The notes: a model not told the origin generated them from the sequence alone. A DNA stretch of 64,000 nucleotides from Bifidobacterium pongonis (GCF_019331805.1 NZ_JAHBBE010000004.1:20272-84271), one strand, 5' to 3'; counted from the stretch's first letter, positions 25,920 through 35,986 are shown. A program made the numbers and translations.

Positions 25920-26998
25920 GAGTATGGTCGGTGGTTTCCGAAGCGATGCGCAACATCGGCAGCGGGGTCAGTCGCGCGTTTACGATGTTCCTCGTGGTGT
26001 TGGTAGCCGGCACGCTTTTGGGCGGCTATGAGGCGATGAACGTGACCGGGTTGGAATCCGAGGCGAGCGAACGTATCCGTTCCGATGCCGATGTGAAATC
26101 CATCGTCGGCGGCGACGTCGATGGCGGTGCCTGCGATCGGCTTGCCGACGCGCTCGGCGGCGGTACCTCGGCTGGGGCGATGCGTGCCGCTTCCCGCATC
26201 ATTATGCAGGCCACGCCGGGCAAAGACGTCACATCATATGAAGTGACTTCAGGCATGTTGCGCCTGATCGTTTCGGGAACGGATGGCGCGAAGGCCGACG
26301 CTTCCGGAGTGTGGATCTCATCCGATGTGGCTGGGGACTTCGGTTTGGCTCGCGGAAGCCTGATGCGTACCGGTGCCGGTACGGTGCGTGTGGCCGGTGT
26401 ATTCGATTGGCCCAATGATGGGCGTGACACGCGGTTCGCCTACGCGGTGATCGTCCCTGTTTCCTCCGATGCGGGCACGTTCAACGAATGCTGGGTCAAG
26501 CAATGGCCGCAAAGCGAACAGTCGGAGAGCTTGCTGTACTCCACGTTGGTGGTGTCGGGTAGCGGCGGCGGTGGCGCCGGTGTGACGCAGGTGAACAGGG
26601 GATTCGACGCCCGTTATAATGCGTGGGCTTCGTATATGAATCGGCAGACCAGATGGATGCCGTGGATAGGCTTTGCCGTCGGTGTGCTCGTTGGTGCGAT
26701 TGCGGTGAGACGTCGCCGTTTGGAGTATGCCGGGGCGTTGCATTCCGGTCAAGGTAAAGGCTCGCAATTGTTGGGCATCATGATCGAGACGAGTATCTGG
26801 TCAGGGTCCGCAACGTTGTGTTCATGCGTACTGCTTGCCGCATACTGTGCGCGTATGGGCGGTTCCGACCCGGTCGGTGTGCTGTTGGGGGCGGCACGTT
26901 CGCCGCTGTCGATGTTCGCCGGTTCGGTGGTAGCGGCCGTGGCGGCGGGCGCGTTCGTTCGGCAAAGCCAGTTGTTCAGGTATTTCAAGCGGCGCTGA
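25916..26998 (+). CDS. FtsX-like permease of the exporter
   Basis: A 360-residue membrane protein. One helix near the N-terminus (AFTMFLVVLVAGTLLGGY, about 20-40) is followed by a large extracytoplasmic domain of about 200 residues and a cluster of three helices in the last 120 residues (WIGFAVGVLVGAIAV, SATLCSCVLLAAY, GSVVAAVAAGAFV). This is the MacB/FtsX topology, usually mechanotransmission rather than a channel. Its start codon overlaps the ATPase stop. With the adaptor it forms a three-part exporter. No immunity or synthesis genes are attached. Confidence 0.8.
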   Translation: MRVWSVVSEAMRNIGSGVSRAFTMFLVVLVAGTLLGGYEAMNVTGLESEASERIRSDADVKSIVGGDVDGGACDRLADALGGGTSAGAMRAASRIIMQATPGKDVTSYEVTSGMLRLIVSGTDGAKADASGVWISSDVAGDFGLARGSLMRTGAGTVRVAGVFDWPNDGRDTRFAYAVIVPVSSDAGTFNECWVKQWPQSEQSESLLYSTLVVSGSGGGGAGVTQVNRGFDARYNAWASYMNRQTRWMPWIGFAVGVLVGAIAVRRRRLEYAGALHSGQGKGSQLLGIMIETSIWSGSATLCSCVLLAAYCARMGGSDPVGVLLGAARSPLSMFAGSVVAAVAAGAFVRQSQLFRYFKRR

Positions 26999-27048
26999 CG
27001 TGTAATGGAGTGAGCGTTGGAACACGGCTGATTCCACGGCGACACTAC

Positions 27049-27070
27049 TTTTGGTCAGCTTGACTATAAA
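27049..27070. promoter_or_regulatory. Possible operator in front of the nad operon
   Basis: TTTTGGTCA and TGACTATAAA form an imperfect inverted repeat 53 bases before the nrtR-like start. A regulator commonly binds in front of its own operon; binding here is inferred. Confidence 0.4.
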
Positions 27071-27122
27071 TGGTGTTACGCTGTTCCGCAGCAGGGAAAG
27101 ACCCCGCTTTGAAAGGAACGGC

Positions 27123-27902
27123 ATGGGCATCGGCAACGTTTCGGAAAGACGCTTGGCACAACCGGGAATCGGCGTCTCCGTGGTGATTCTCGCGCTCGGC
27201 CCGCATGGCGACAGTGCGGCCAACGGAAGCAGCCGTCTGTGGCTACCACTGGTTCGCCGCGTCAGACAGCCCTTCATGGGGTGCTGGGCATTGCCGGGCG
27301 GCGACCTGCGCGTAGGGCATTCCCTGGAGGAATCGGCGTTCAAGGCATTGGAATCCACCACCGAACTGCATCCGAAATATCTCGAACAGCTCTACACGTT
27401 CGGCGACCCCTCACGGTCGAGCGGCGGGCTTCCCATGGTCTCCATCGTGTATTGGGCGCTCGTCGGCGAAGCGGAAACCAAGGATTTCGCCGAAGTGGAC
27501 AACGTCAAATGGTTCCCCGTCGACGATCTGCCGGAACTCGCCTTCGACCATCGCCGCATCATCGACTACGCCCTATGGCGCTCGCGCAGCAAACTCGAAT
27601 ACCCCGACATCGCCACCAAACTCGTCGGCGAGGAATTCACCCTCAGCCAGTTGCACGACGTATATGAGGCGGTCACCGGGCAACCGCTCGATCTGGCGAA
27701 CTTCCGCAGGAAAATGCTCGCCTCCGGGCACTTGGAGGACACCGGCAGGAAACTGCACGTGGGGCGCAGCCGTCCTGCGACCATATACCGGTACCGGCAC
27801 GACGACGAAGCTCGCATGGAATTCGCATTCCCCGCGGCAACGGAACGCAGGAAACCGGAACCCCGGCCGGACGACGCGCTATCCGCGCTCATGCCGTCGT
27901 GA
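27123..27902 (+). CDS. NrtR-like Nudix-domain transcriptional regulator of NAD synthesis
   Basis: A 259-residue protein with GAAAGGAA before ATG 27123. The N-terminal Nudix-like domain (about 10-150) keeps CWALPGGDLRVGHSLEESAFKAL, but the catalytic box is not the full GX5EX7REUXEEXGU: the REUXEE part reads ALESTTEL. Nudix regulators often lose hydrolase activity and keep ligand binding. A C-terminal winged-helix domain (about 160-225, with EFTLSQLHDVYEAVTG and NFRRKMLASG) binds DNA in NrtR. It leads an operon of nadA, nadB, nadC and a desulfurase, and NrtR is known to sense ADP-ribose or NAD derivatives. The role follows from domain order and context. Confidence 0.85.
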   Translation: MGIGNVSERRLAQPGIGVSVVILALGPHGDSAANGSSRLWLPLVRRVRQPFMGCWALPGGDLRVGHSLEESAFKALESTTELHPKYLEQLYTFGDPSRSSGGLPMVSIVYWALVGEAETKDFAEVDNVKWFPVDDLPELAFDHRRIIDYALWRSRSKLEYPDIATKLVGEEFTLSQLHDVYEAVTGQPLDLANFRRKMLASGHLEDTGRKLHVGRSRPATIYRYRHDDEARMEFAFPAATERRKPEPRPDDALSALMPS

Positions 27903-27993
27903 CATACCACGACGAACACCATCGGAATTTCGGTACGGCACACAACCGCGCCATACCAGCAACATCGTGAACACCATATGAAAGGAACGCAGC

Positions 27994-29274
27994 ATGACTG
28001 CAACACTCTCCTCGCCGTCCGTTGACGAGATCATCGCCAAGCTCGGCGCGCAAAGCACCTGTGACGCCGGACTCACCCAGGATCCGTGGCATTTCGACAC
28101 CACCAAGCCGAGCTACGGGCCCGGCGCATCCATGTTCGACCCGCTGCCGAGCAACGCCCCCAGACAGCAGGTGCTTCCGGAGGAATACCGCAACGCCTCC
28201 GACGAGGAACTGCAGGAACGCATCAAAGCGGCCAAATCCCGCCTCGGCAAGAAGCTGCTGATCCTGGGCCACTTCTACCAGCGTGATGAGATCATCGGCC
28301 ACGCCGACTTCGTAGGCGACTCCTTCCAACTCGCCAAGAACGCCACCGAACGTCCCGACGCCGACCATATCGTCTTCTGCGGCGTGCACTTCATGGCCGA
28401 AACCGCCGACATCCTCTCCACGCCCGAACAGACCGTGACCCTGCCGAACCTCTCCGCAGGTTGCTCCATGGCCGACATGGCCAACATCGACCAGGTCGAG
28501 GAATGCTGGCAGCAGCTCGGCGACATCTGCGGCACCAAGCCCGGTTCCGATGGCCGCCAACAGATCGTGCCCGTCACCTATATGAATTCGTCCGCCGCGC
28601 TGAAGGCGTTCTGCGGGCGCAATGGCGGCATCGTATGCACGTCCTCCAACGCGCACGCCGTACTCGAATGGGCGTTCGCCCGCGGCAAGCGCGTCCTGTT
28701 CTTCCCCGACCAGCATCTGGGCCGCAACACCGCCCGCGCCATGGGCATTCCGCTGGAGCAGATGCCGCTGTGGGATCCGTTCAAGCTCGCCGGCGGCGCC
28801 GAAGACCCGGCCGTGTACGCCAACGCCAAGATGATCCTGTGGAAGGGCTTCTGCTCCGTGCACCAGCGCTTCACCGTCGAACAGATCGAACGCGCCCGCA
28901 AGGCGTATCCGGGCGTGAAGGTCATCGTCCACCCCGAATGCGCGATGGACGTGGTCGATGCCGCCGACGGCACAGGCTCCACCGCCTACATCGTCAAGGA
29001 AATCGCCAACGCCCCGGCCGGATCCGCCGTGGCGGTCGGCACCGAAATCAACCTGGTGAACCGTCTGGCCGCGCAATACCCCGACAAGACCGTGTTCTGC
29101 CTCGACCCGGTGGTCTGCCCGTGCTCCACCATGTACCGCATCCACCCGGCCTACCTCGCATGGGCGTTGGAGAACATCGAACAGGGCAACATCGTCAACC
29201 GCATCACCGTGGATGACGACACCGCGCGTGACGCCAAAATCGCCCTGCAGCGCATGCTGGAGGTGCACCCGTGA
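27994..29274 (+). CDS. nadA: Quinolinate synthase A
   Basis: A 426-residue enzyme that condenses iminoaspartate with dihydroxyacetone phosphate to quinolinate, using a 4Fe-4S cluster. GAAAGGAA precedes ATG 27994. Marks are KKLLILGHFYQRDEIIGHADFVGDS, VFCGVHFMAETA, NLSAGCSMADM, VTYMNSSAALKAFCG, FFPDQHLGRNTA, HPECAMDV and DPVVCPCSTMYRIHP. The cysteines in these motifs include the cluster ligands. The long N-terminal stretch (about 85 residues before LLILGH) is typical of the longer type of NadA. Its stop overlaps the nadB start by four bases. Confidence 0.96.
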   Translation: MTATLSSPSVDEIIAKLGAQSTCDAGLTQDPWHFDTTKPSYGPGASMFDPLPSNAPRQQVLPEEYRNASDEELQERIKAAKSRLGKKLLILGHFYQRDEIIGHADFVGDSFQLAKNATERPDADHIVFCGVHFMAETADILSTPEQTVTLPNLSAGCSMADMANIDQVEECWQQLGDICGTKPGSDGRQQIVPVTYMNSSAALKAFCGRNGGIVCTSSNAHAVLEWAFARGKRVLFFPDQHLGRNTARAMGIPLEQMPLWDPFKLAGGAEDPAVYANAKMILWKGFCSVHQRFTVEQIERARKAYPGVKVIVHPECAMDVVDAADGTGSTAYIVKEIANAPAGSAVAVGTEINLVNRLAAQYPDKTVFCLDPVVCPCSTMYRIHPAYLAWALENIEQGNIVNRITVDDDTARDAKIALQRMLEVHP

Positions 29275-31007
29275 TCGTCGTGATCGGCGCCGGCATCGCC
29301 GGATTGTCCGCGGCGCTCGCGGCCGCGGGGGATGGGCGCTTGGGGGAGGAAGGGCTTACCGCGTACGGGAACGCCAGTATCGCCGGTGGTGTCGCTTCGG
29401 ATGAGGTGCTGCTCGTCTGCAAGGACGAATTCGTGGAATCCAACACCTACCATGCCCAAGGCGGCGTGGCGTGCGCCATCTTCAGCGACGACAACCCGCA
29501 GCTGCACTCCGAGGACACCATGGCGGCCGGGCATGGCCTGTGCGACCGCACCGCCGTCGACGTGCTCACCGACGAGGGCGCACGCCGCGTGCGCGAACTC
29601 ATCGCCGCCGGATGGCGCGTGGACCGTGCCGACGACGGGTCGGTGCTGCGCGGGCTCGAAGCCGCGCACTGCCGTTCCCGCGTGGTGCATGCCGGAGGCG
29701 ACGCCACCGGCAAGGTGCTCGAACTGGACGTGAGCGCCATGGTTCGGCGCAACCCGCGCATCCATGTGCTCGAACACGCGTTCCTGGACGATCTGATCGT
29801 GCGTGACGGGTGTGTCGCCGGCGTGCGGCTTACCGTGCGGGGCGCGGACGGCGAAGCCGAAACGCGCACGGTCGACGCCGCGCGTGTGATCCTCGCCACG
29901 GGCGGTGCCGGGCGACTCTACCCGTACACCACCAATCCCGCCGTGGCCACCGGTGACGGCTTGGCCGCCGCGCTGCGGGCCGGAGCGCAGGTCGCCGACC
30001 TGGAGTTCTACCAGTTCCACCCCACGGCCATGGCCATAGGCGAGCATTTCCTCGTCTCCGAAGCCGTCCGTGGCGAAGGTGCGGTGCTGCTCGACGAGCA
30101 TGGGCACCGTTTCATGACCGACGTGGACCCCCGGGCCGAACTCGCCCCGCGCGACGTGGTGGCCCGAGCCAACTTCCGCACCATGCAGGCGCAAGGCGGC
30201 AAGCCGGTTATGCTCGACGTCTCGCCCATGGCCAAGGAGAACCCCGATCTGGCCGCGTTCCTGCGCCACCGTTTCCCGACCATCGACGCCTACACGCGTT
30301 CCCTCGGCTTCGACTGGAGCAAGGAGCCGATTCCGGTCGCCCCCGCCGCGCACTACTGGATGGGCGGCATCCGCACCGACCTGTTCGGACGGTCCAGCAT
30401 CCCCGGCCTGTATGCCGCGGGCGAATGCGCGCGAACCGGCGTGCAGGGCGCGAACCGTCTCGCCTCCAACTCACTGCTCGAAGGACTCGTCTACGGGTAT
30501 CGCGCGGGACTTGCCGCGGTGCGCGACGCGGACGGTACCGTATGGCAGCCGCAAAGCCTTGACAACAGTGCGATCGAGGGTCTGCCGGTCGCCCAGGAGC
30601 CGATGGTGCTGGATATGCCGGGCCATGACGGTGGCAACGGTGGCAGCGACAACGTTAACGGCAGCATGGATGCGGGCGTATGGGACCGCGAGCGCATCGA
30701 GAACGAAATGTGGAAGCATGTCGGCGTGCTTCGTGACCATGACGGCCTGAACGTTGCCGTCACGGACCTTGCCGAGGCGCTCGCCGGGGCGAACGCCGTA
30801 GTGCCCGGCATGTCAGGCGCCGGTTCGTATGCCGATCGCATCGCCGTGCTGGAGAACCGTAATCTGCTCACCGTCGGGTATGTCGAAGCGGTTGCCGCGT
30901 TGAACCGTTGCGAATCGCGCGGCGCGCACACGCGTACCGATTATGCGGCGATCAATCCGACCATCGCCCATTCCATCGCCTACCGTCTGAAAGGAGTGCC
31001 ATGCTGA
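29271..31007 (+). CDS. nadB: L-aspartate oxidase
   Basis: A 578-residue flavoenzyme oxidising L-aspartate to iminoaspartate for NadA. The FAD site GAGIAGLSAALAA is at the N-terminus. HAQGGVACA, DAARVILATGGAGRLYPYTTNP, FYQFHPTAM, HYWMGGIRTD and GLYAAGECA follow in family order. It begins with a GTG overlapping the nadA stop (GTGA). A Gly/Asn/Asp-rich linker at about 455-470 (near HDGGNGGSDNVNGSMDAG) separates the core from the C-terminal helical domain. It overlaps nadC by seven bases, so nadABC is one tightly coupled unit. Confidence 0.96.
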   Translation: MIVVIGAGIAGLSAALAAAGDGRLGEEGLTAYGNASIAGGVASDEVLLVCKDEFVESNTYHAQGGVACAIFSDDNPQLHSEDTMAAGHGLCDRTAVDVLTDEGARRVRELIAAGWRVDRADDGSVLRGLEAAHCRSRVVHAGGDATGKVLELDVSAMVRRNPRIHVLEHAFLDDLIVRDGCVAGVRLTVRGADGEAETRTVDAARVILATGGAGRLYPYTTNPAVATGDGLAAALRAGAQVADLEFYQFHPTAMAIGEHFLVSEAVRGEGAVLLDEHGHRFMTDVDPRAELAPRDVVARANFRTMQAQGGKPVMLDVSPMAKENPDLAAFLRHRFPTIDAYTRSLGFDWSKEPIPVAPAAHYWMGGIRTDLFGRSSIPGLYAAGECARTGVQGANRLASNSLLEGLVYGYRAGLAAVRDADGTVWQPQSLDNSAIEGLPVAQEPMVLDMPGHDGGNGGSDNVNGSMDAGVWDRERIENEMWKHVGVLRDHDGLNVAVTDLAEALAGANAVVPGMSGAGSYADRIAVLENRNLLTVGYVEAVAALNRCESRGAHTRTDYAAINPTIAHSIAYRLKGVPC

Positions 31008-31888
31008 CCCGTCAGGTCATCCGCAAGGCCGTGGAGGCCGCTCTTGAGGAGGATGCGCCCAATGGCGACATCACCTGTGCCACGACCATTCCGCCGCTGG
31101 CCCGAGGCGAGGCGCGTCTCGCTGCCCGCGACCATGGTGTGATGAGCGGCATCGACGTGTTCGCTGCGGCGTTCGAGGCGCAGAATCCCGAGATTGCGTT
31201 CGCATCGGCGATTGCCGATGGCGAGCGTTTCGAGCCCGGGCAGACGCTCGCCACGGTGAGCGGCCCGGTGTGTGACCTGCTCACCGCGGAACGTGTGGCT
31301 TTGAACTTCACCCAACGCATGTGCGGCATCGCCACCATGACCGACATGTTCGTCCAAGCGGCCGAACAGGCGAGGATTCTGCCCGGGTATCGCGCCCCGC
31401 GCACCTATGCGGCCACGCGCATCGTCGACACGCGCAAAACCACGCCCGGACTGCGCCCGTTCGAAAAGTATGCGGTCGTCTGCGGCGGCGGGCATAACCA
31501 CCGCTATGGCCTGTCGGATGCGGTGATGGTCAAGGATAACCATCTGGCCGCGCTCGCCGAGCAGGGCATCGACATGGCCGGTGCGATCAGGCATATCCGC
31601 GAACAGGTGGGGCACACCACGCATATCGAAGTGGAAGTGGACCGGCTCGAACAGATTCCCGCGGCGCTCGAAGGCGGTGCGGACACCATCATGCTCGACA
31701 ATTTCACCTTGGAGGATACGCGTGCCGGCGTGGATATGATCAACGGCCGTGCGATCGTGGAGGCCAGTGGCACCATGACGGTGGAACGCGTGCCCGAAGT
31801 GGCGGCCACCGGCGTGGACGTGATCTCCGTGGGAGCGTTGACGCACAGCGTGCGCAGCATCGATCTGGGATTGGATTGGGTGCGATGA
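31001..31888 (+). CDS. nadC: Nicotinate-nucleotide pyrophosphorylase (quinolinate phosphoribosyltransferase)
   Basis: A 295-residue enzyme converting quinolinate and PRPP to nicotinate mononucleotide. The start ATG 31001 lies inside the end of nadB, behind AAAGGAG. Marks are EDAPNGDITC, LNFTQRMCGIATMT, IVDTRKTTPGLRPFEKYAV, GGGHNHRYGLSDAVMVKDNH, HIEVEVDRLEQI, IMLDNF and VEASGTM, with ISVGALTHSV near the end. All catalytic-site Arg/Lys/His positions I know are in place. Its stop overlaps the next start (ATGA). Confidence 0.97.
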   Translation: MLTRQVIRKAVEAALEEDAPNGDITCATTIPPLARGEARLAARDHGVMSGIDVFAAAFEAQNPEIAFASAIADGERFEPGQTLATVSGPVCDLLTAERVALNFTQRMCGIATMTDMFVQAAEQARILPGYRAPRTYAATRIVDTRKTTPGLRPFEKYAVVCGGGHNHRYGLSDAVMVKDNHLAALAEQGIDMAGAIRHIREQVGHTTHIEVEVDRLEQIPAALEGGADTIMLDNFTLEDTRAGVDMINGRAIVEASGTMTVERVPEVAATGVDVISVGALTHSVRSIDLGLDWVR

Positions 31889-33153
31889 GCGGCAACGGGA
31901 CGACGGGCGAACTGTATTTGGATGCGGCATCCACCGAACCGGTGTCGCGCACGGTGATCGAAGCCATGATGCCTTTCCTCACCGAAGCGTACGCGAATCC
32001 GCTGAGCGTGCATCAGCCGGGCAAAACCGCGGCGCGTGCGCTCGACGCGGCGCGCGCCTCGCTGGCCGCCGATCTGGGCGCACGGCCGGATGACGTGATC
32101 TTCACTTCGGGTGGCACCGAATCCGACAATCTCGCAGTCAAAGGCATCGGCATGGCCCGGATGCGCATGTTGCGCGACAAGTACGGCGAATCGGTGAAAC
32201 CGCGCATCATCGTCTCCGCGATCGAACATCCCGCCGTACTGCAGTCGGCAGCCTGGATGGAACGATGGTTCGGCGTGGAGGTCGTGCGCATCCCCGTCGA
32301 CGAACAGGCCCATATCGACACGGAAGCGCTGGAACGTGCGCTCGCGCAAGGCGACATCGATGACGGCGAACGGGAATCCGCCGGTCATGGAAGCGTTCTT
32401 ACGCCGACCAACCGCACGCTGCTGGTGTCCGTCATGCTCGCCAACAACGAGGTCGGCACCATCGAACCCGTTGACGGGATCGCACGCATCGCGCACGCCC
32501 ACGGCGTACCCGTGCATGTCGACGCGGTGCAGGCGGCGGGGCAGATCCCGATCCGCATGCGCGACTGGGATGTGGACGCGTTGAGCATATCCGGGCATAA
32601 ATTCGGCACTCCGAAAGGGCTTGGCGCACTGCTGCTGCGCGGGCGCACGCCTGTCGAACCGGTGCTGTCCGGCGGCGGGCAGGAGCGCGGATTGCGGTCC
32701 GGCACGCAGAACGTGGCCGGTGCGGTGGCGCTCGCGATCGCGTTGCATGAATCGAATGAGCGTATGGCCGGGCAGTACCGGGCGCTGGCCGAATCGCGCG
32801 ACAGGCTGATGGATGCCGTGCTGCGCGTCGAACCGAGGGCGCAGGTGACGGGCGATCCGGAGCGCAGGCTTCCCGGGCACGCGTCGTTCGTGTTCCCCGG
32901 TTTGGCGGGGGAGGCGCTGCTGGTCGATTTGGATGCGCGTGGCATCGCCTGTTCGTCCGGTTCGGCGTGTGCGCTCGGACGGCATGAGGTGCCCGCCACA
33001 CTGTTGGCCATGGGTTTCACGCAGCCGGTTGCGAAATCGGCGTTGCGCATGACGTTCCGTACGCCGCTCACGCCCGAGCAGATCAACCGCGTCGCCGCGG
33101 CCGTCGAGGAATCGTGCCATTCGCTCACCCACACGTCCGCCGCGCCGTTGTGA
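31885..33153 (+). CDS. NifS/IscS-type cysteine desulfurase
   Basis: A 422-residue PLP enzyme that releases sulfur from cysteine for Fe-S assembly. GGTESDNLAVKG, SAIEHPAVL, LANNEVGTIEP, HVDAVQAAGQIP and the PLP-binding Lys in SISGHKFGTPKG are followed by RSGTQNV, the catalytic CSSGSAC and SALRMTF. The start ATG 31885 overlaps the nadC stop; a slightly earlier in-frame ATG at 31876 is less likely. In several bacteria such an enzyme encoded with nad genes supplies the NadA cluster. That pairing is inferred from position. Confidence 0.93.
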   Translation: MSGNGTTGELYLDAASTEPVSRTVIEAMMPFLTEAYANPLSVHQPGKTAARALDAARASLAADLGARPDDVIFTSGGTESDNLAVKGIGMARMRMLRDKYGESVKPRIIVSAIEHPAVLQSAAWMERWFGVEVVRIPVDEQAHIDTEALERALAQGDIDDGERESAGHGSVLTPTNRTLLVSVMLANNEVGTIEPVDGIARIAHAHGVPVHVDAVQAAGQIPIRMRDWDVDALSISGHKFGTPKGLGALLLRGRTPVEPVLSGGGQERGLRSGTQNVAGAVALAIALHESNERMAGQYRALAESRDRLMDAVLRVEPRAQVTGDPERRLPGHASFVFPGLAGEALLVDLDARGIACSSGSACALGRHEVPATLLAMGFTQPVAKSALRMTFRTPLTPEQINRVAAAVEESCHSLTHTSAAPL

Positions 33154-33192
33154 CGTTGTGACATCGTGACGTTGTAGCGCTGTAGCGCCGTT

Positions 33193-33852
33193 CTATGCCC
33201 GATCGGCACCGAACAGCCATGCGCGCAACGCTGCGATCTCCCCGTCGTCGATGCCGTGGCCCAAACCCGGGCATACGTGGTGGAACAGTCTGCCGGTCCG
33301 TGCGAGCACATCATGCGCATTGCGCTGGTCGTTTGCGGGAATCGTATGATCCTCATCCCCGTAGCACAAGGCGAAACGGGTGGAACCGCCTATGGTTTCC
33401 GCACCTTCCTCGCCCTTGAACGAAGGGCTCATAAGCGCCGCGGCATCGAACGCATCAGGGTGCTCGAGCACCATACGATACGACAAGTAGCCGCCTTGGG
33501 AGAAGCCGATCAACACCTTGCGGAAACGATCGTAGGCGGGGGAGCGCAGCAGTTTCGTCACCGCTTCGCCCACGGCGGCGCATTCACGCCGACGCTCCTC
33601 GACCCCGCAGCCGTCCGGATACCAGTAGCTGGTGCCGATGAACGGCCTGTCATACGTGCCGCGGAACGACATATAGTTCGGCTTGCGGCCCGTACCCTCA
33701 TACAGCGCGTCGATGATGCGGATCATCTCATGCTCGTCATTGCCGAACCCATGGAAGCCGAGCAGCAGCAGATCGTCATCGCCTTCGAAATCAACGCTCG
33801 CCGTCATCCTGAGCCGTACGCCATGACGGTCATCACCAATGCGATCGGTCAA
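33193..33852 (-). CDS. Alpha/beta-hydrolase, phospholipase/carboxylesterase type
   Basis: A 219-residue hydrolase. I set the start at TTG 33852 because GGGAGG lies six bases before it; an ATG at about 33807 would lack a ribosome site. Marks are LLLGFHGFGNDEHEM, the nucleophile elbow GFSQGGYLSYRM near 120, the Asp in CYGDEDHTIP, and the His in CPGLGHGID. Members cleave carboxylic esters of various sizes; the true substrate is unknown. It is convergent with the nad operon and divergent from typA. Confidence 0.85.
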   Translation of the reverse strand: MTDRIGDDRHGVRLRMTASVDFEGDDDLLLLGFHGFGNDEHEMIRIIDALYEGTGRKPNYMSFRGTYDRPFIGTSYWYPDGCGVEERRRECAAVGEAVTKLLRSPAYDRFRKVLIGFSQGGYLSYRMVLEHPDAFDAAALMSPSFKGEEGAETIGGSTRFALCYGDEDHTIPANDQRNAHDVLARTGRLFHHVCPGLGHGIDDGEIAALRAWLFGADRA

Positions 33853-34030
33853 TCGGAACCTCCCTCGAACATGCGGGGCGCGAACGGGGCGCAAGCCCCG
33901 GAACCAAGCGGCCTCAGCGGTCGCTGTCGCATTACCTCGCTAGTATTGGCTCGGTTTATGTGTAAGTGCAGATAATCAATCACGTACCGAACATTACGCA
34001 ACAAGAACAGTAATACTAAGAGAGGTTTCG

Positions 34031-35959
34031 ATGGCGGTTCGCGGCGATATTCGAAATGTAGCGATTGTGGCACACGTCGATCACGGCAAGACCACGCTGG
34101 TCAATGCCATGCTTCAGCAGTCCCACGTGTTCAACGAGCGTGAGGAAGTGCCGGATCGTGTGATGGATTCCAACGATCTGGAACGCGAGAAGGGCATCAC
34201 CATCCTCGCCAAGAACACCGCCGTGGAATACAACGGCCCGATGGCCGCCAAGTACGGCTGCCCCGACGGCATCACCCTCAACATCATCGACACCCCCGGC
34301 CACGCCGATTTCGGCGGTGAGGTCGAGCGCGGCATCTCCATGGTCGACGGCGTGGTCCTGCTCGTCGACGCTTCCGAAGGCCCGCTGCCGCAGACCCGTT
34401 TCGTGCTGCGCAAGGCCCTCGAAGCCAAGCTGCCGGTCATCCTGTGCGTGAACAAGGTGGACCGCCCCGACGCCCGTATCGAGGAAGTCGTCGGCGAAAC
34501 CTCCGACCTGCTGCTCGGCCTGGCCGACGACGTGCAGCACGAAGGCATCGACCTCGACCTCGACCAGCTGCTCGAAATGCCGGTCATCTACTGCGCCGCC
34601 AAGGCCGGTTACGCTTCCGCCAACCAGCCCGAAGACGGCGGTCTGCCGGACAACGACAACCTCGAACCGCTGTTCGAGGCCATCATCTCCACCATCCCCG
34701 CCCCGGAATATGAGGAAGGCGCGCCGCTGCAGGCCCACGTCGCCAACATCGACTCCTCCGACTTCCTCGGCCGACTCGGCCTGGTCCGCATCTACAACGG
34801 CACCCTGGAGAAGGGCAAGACCTACGGTCTGAGCCGTGTGGACGGATCCATCGAAAACTTCCGCGTGTCCGAGCTGCTGCGCACGCAGGGCCTGGACCGC
34901 ACCCCGGTCGAATCCGCAGGCCCCGGCGACATCGTCGCCGTCGCAGGCGTGAACGACATCATGATCGGCGAAACCATCGTCGACCCCAGCGATCCGAAGC
35001 CGCTGCCGCTCATCCACGTCGACGATCCGGCCATCTCCATGACCTTCGGCATCAACGACTCCCCGCTGGCCGGCACCGAAGGCAAGGACCACAAGCTCAC
35101 CGCCCGCATGATCAAGGACCGTCTGGACCGCGAGCTCATCGGTAACGTGTCCATCAAGGTGCTGCCGACCGACAGACCGGACGCCTGGGAAGTCCAGGGC
35201 CGTGGCGAACTCGCCCTGGCCGTGCTCGCCGAGCAGATGCGCCGCGAAGGCTACGAGCTGACCGTCGGCCGCCCGCAGGTGGTCACCAAGACCATCGACG
35301 GCGTGATCAACGAGCCTATGGAGAACACCACCATCGACGTGCCGGAAGAGTACATGGGCACCGTCACCCAGCTCATGGCCGACCGTAAGGGCCGTATGGA
35401 CAACATGACCAACCACGGTTCCGGCTGGGTGCGTCTGCAGTTCACCGTGCCGTCCCGTGGCCTGATCGGCTTCCGTACCGCGCTGCTCTCCGCCACCCGC
35501 GGCACCGGCATCTCCTCCTCCATCTCCGCAGGCTACGCCCCGTGGGCCGGCGCCATCACCATCCGCCAGAACGGCTCCATGGTGAGCGACCGTCAGGGCG
35601 TCGCCACCCCGTACGCCATGCAGCGTCTGCAGGCTCGCGGCAACTTCTTCGTCGAACCGCAGTCCCCGGTGTATGAGGGCCAGGTCGTGGGCGTGAACAA
35701 CAAGCCCGACGAGCTGGACGTGAACATCACGCTGGCCAAGCACATGACCAACATGCGTTCCGCCACCGCCGACGTGCTGGAAACCCTGACCCCGCCGATC
35801 AAGATGAGCCTCGAGGAGTCCCTGGACTTCGCCAACGAGGACGAGTGCGTGGAAGTGACCCCGGAGTCCATCCGCGTGCGCAAGATCATCCTCAACCGCG
35901 AGGACTGGTACAAGTGGCGCGCCAAGCAGCGTCGACAGAATGCTCAGAATAATAAGTAA
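34031..35959 (+). CDS. typA: Ribosome-associated GTPase TypA/BipA
   Basis: A 642-residue translational GTPase close to EF-G. Marks are the P-loop [26 protein letters not shown], the [14 protein letters not shown] motif, NKVDRPDAR, domains II and III, and the TypA-specific C-terminal end. It binds 70S ribosomes and affects stress adaptation and assembly. AAGAGAGG precedes ATG 34031. It is monocistronic, with two hairpins after the stop. Codons are strongly biased (high expression). Confidence 0.97.
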   Translation: MAVRGDIRNVAIVAHVDHGKTTLVNAMLQQSHVFNEREEVPDRVMDSNDLEREKGITILAKNTAVEYNGPMAAKYGCPDGITLNIIDTPGHADFGGEVERGISMVDGVVLLVDASEGPLPQTRFVLRKALEAKLPVILCVNKVDRPDARIEEVVGETSDLLLGLADDVQHEGIDLDLDQLLEMPVIYCAAKAGYASANQPEDGGLPDNDNLEPLFEAIISTIPAPEYEEGAPLQAHVANIDSSDFLGRLGLVRIYNGTLEKGKTYGLSRVDGSIENFRVSELLRTQGLDRTPVESAGPGDIVAVAGVNDIMIGETIVDPSDPKPLPLIHVDDPAISMTFGINDSPLAGTEGKDHKLTARMIKDRLDRELIGNVSIKVLPTDRPDAWEVQGRGELALAVLAEQMRREGYELTVGRPQVVTKTIDGVINEPMENTTIDVPEEYMGTVTQLMADRKGRMDNMTNHGSGWVRLQFTVPSRGLIGFRTALLSATRGTGISSSISAGYAPWAGAITIRQNGSMVSDRQGVATPYAMQRLQARGNFFVEPQSPVYEGQVVGVNNKPDELDVNITLAKHMTNMRSATADVLETLTPPIKMSLEESLDFANEDECVEVTPESIRVRKIILNREDWYKWRAKQRRQNAQNNK

Positions 35960-35986
35960 ATTCTGAGGGGCATTCTGTCGACCTTC

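Noticed and set aside
24179..26998. Lantibiotic or bacteriocin locus
   Set aside because: No precursor peptide, modification enzyme or protease was found around the exporter.
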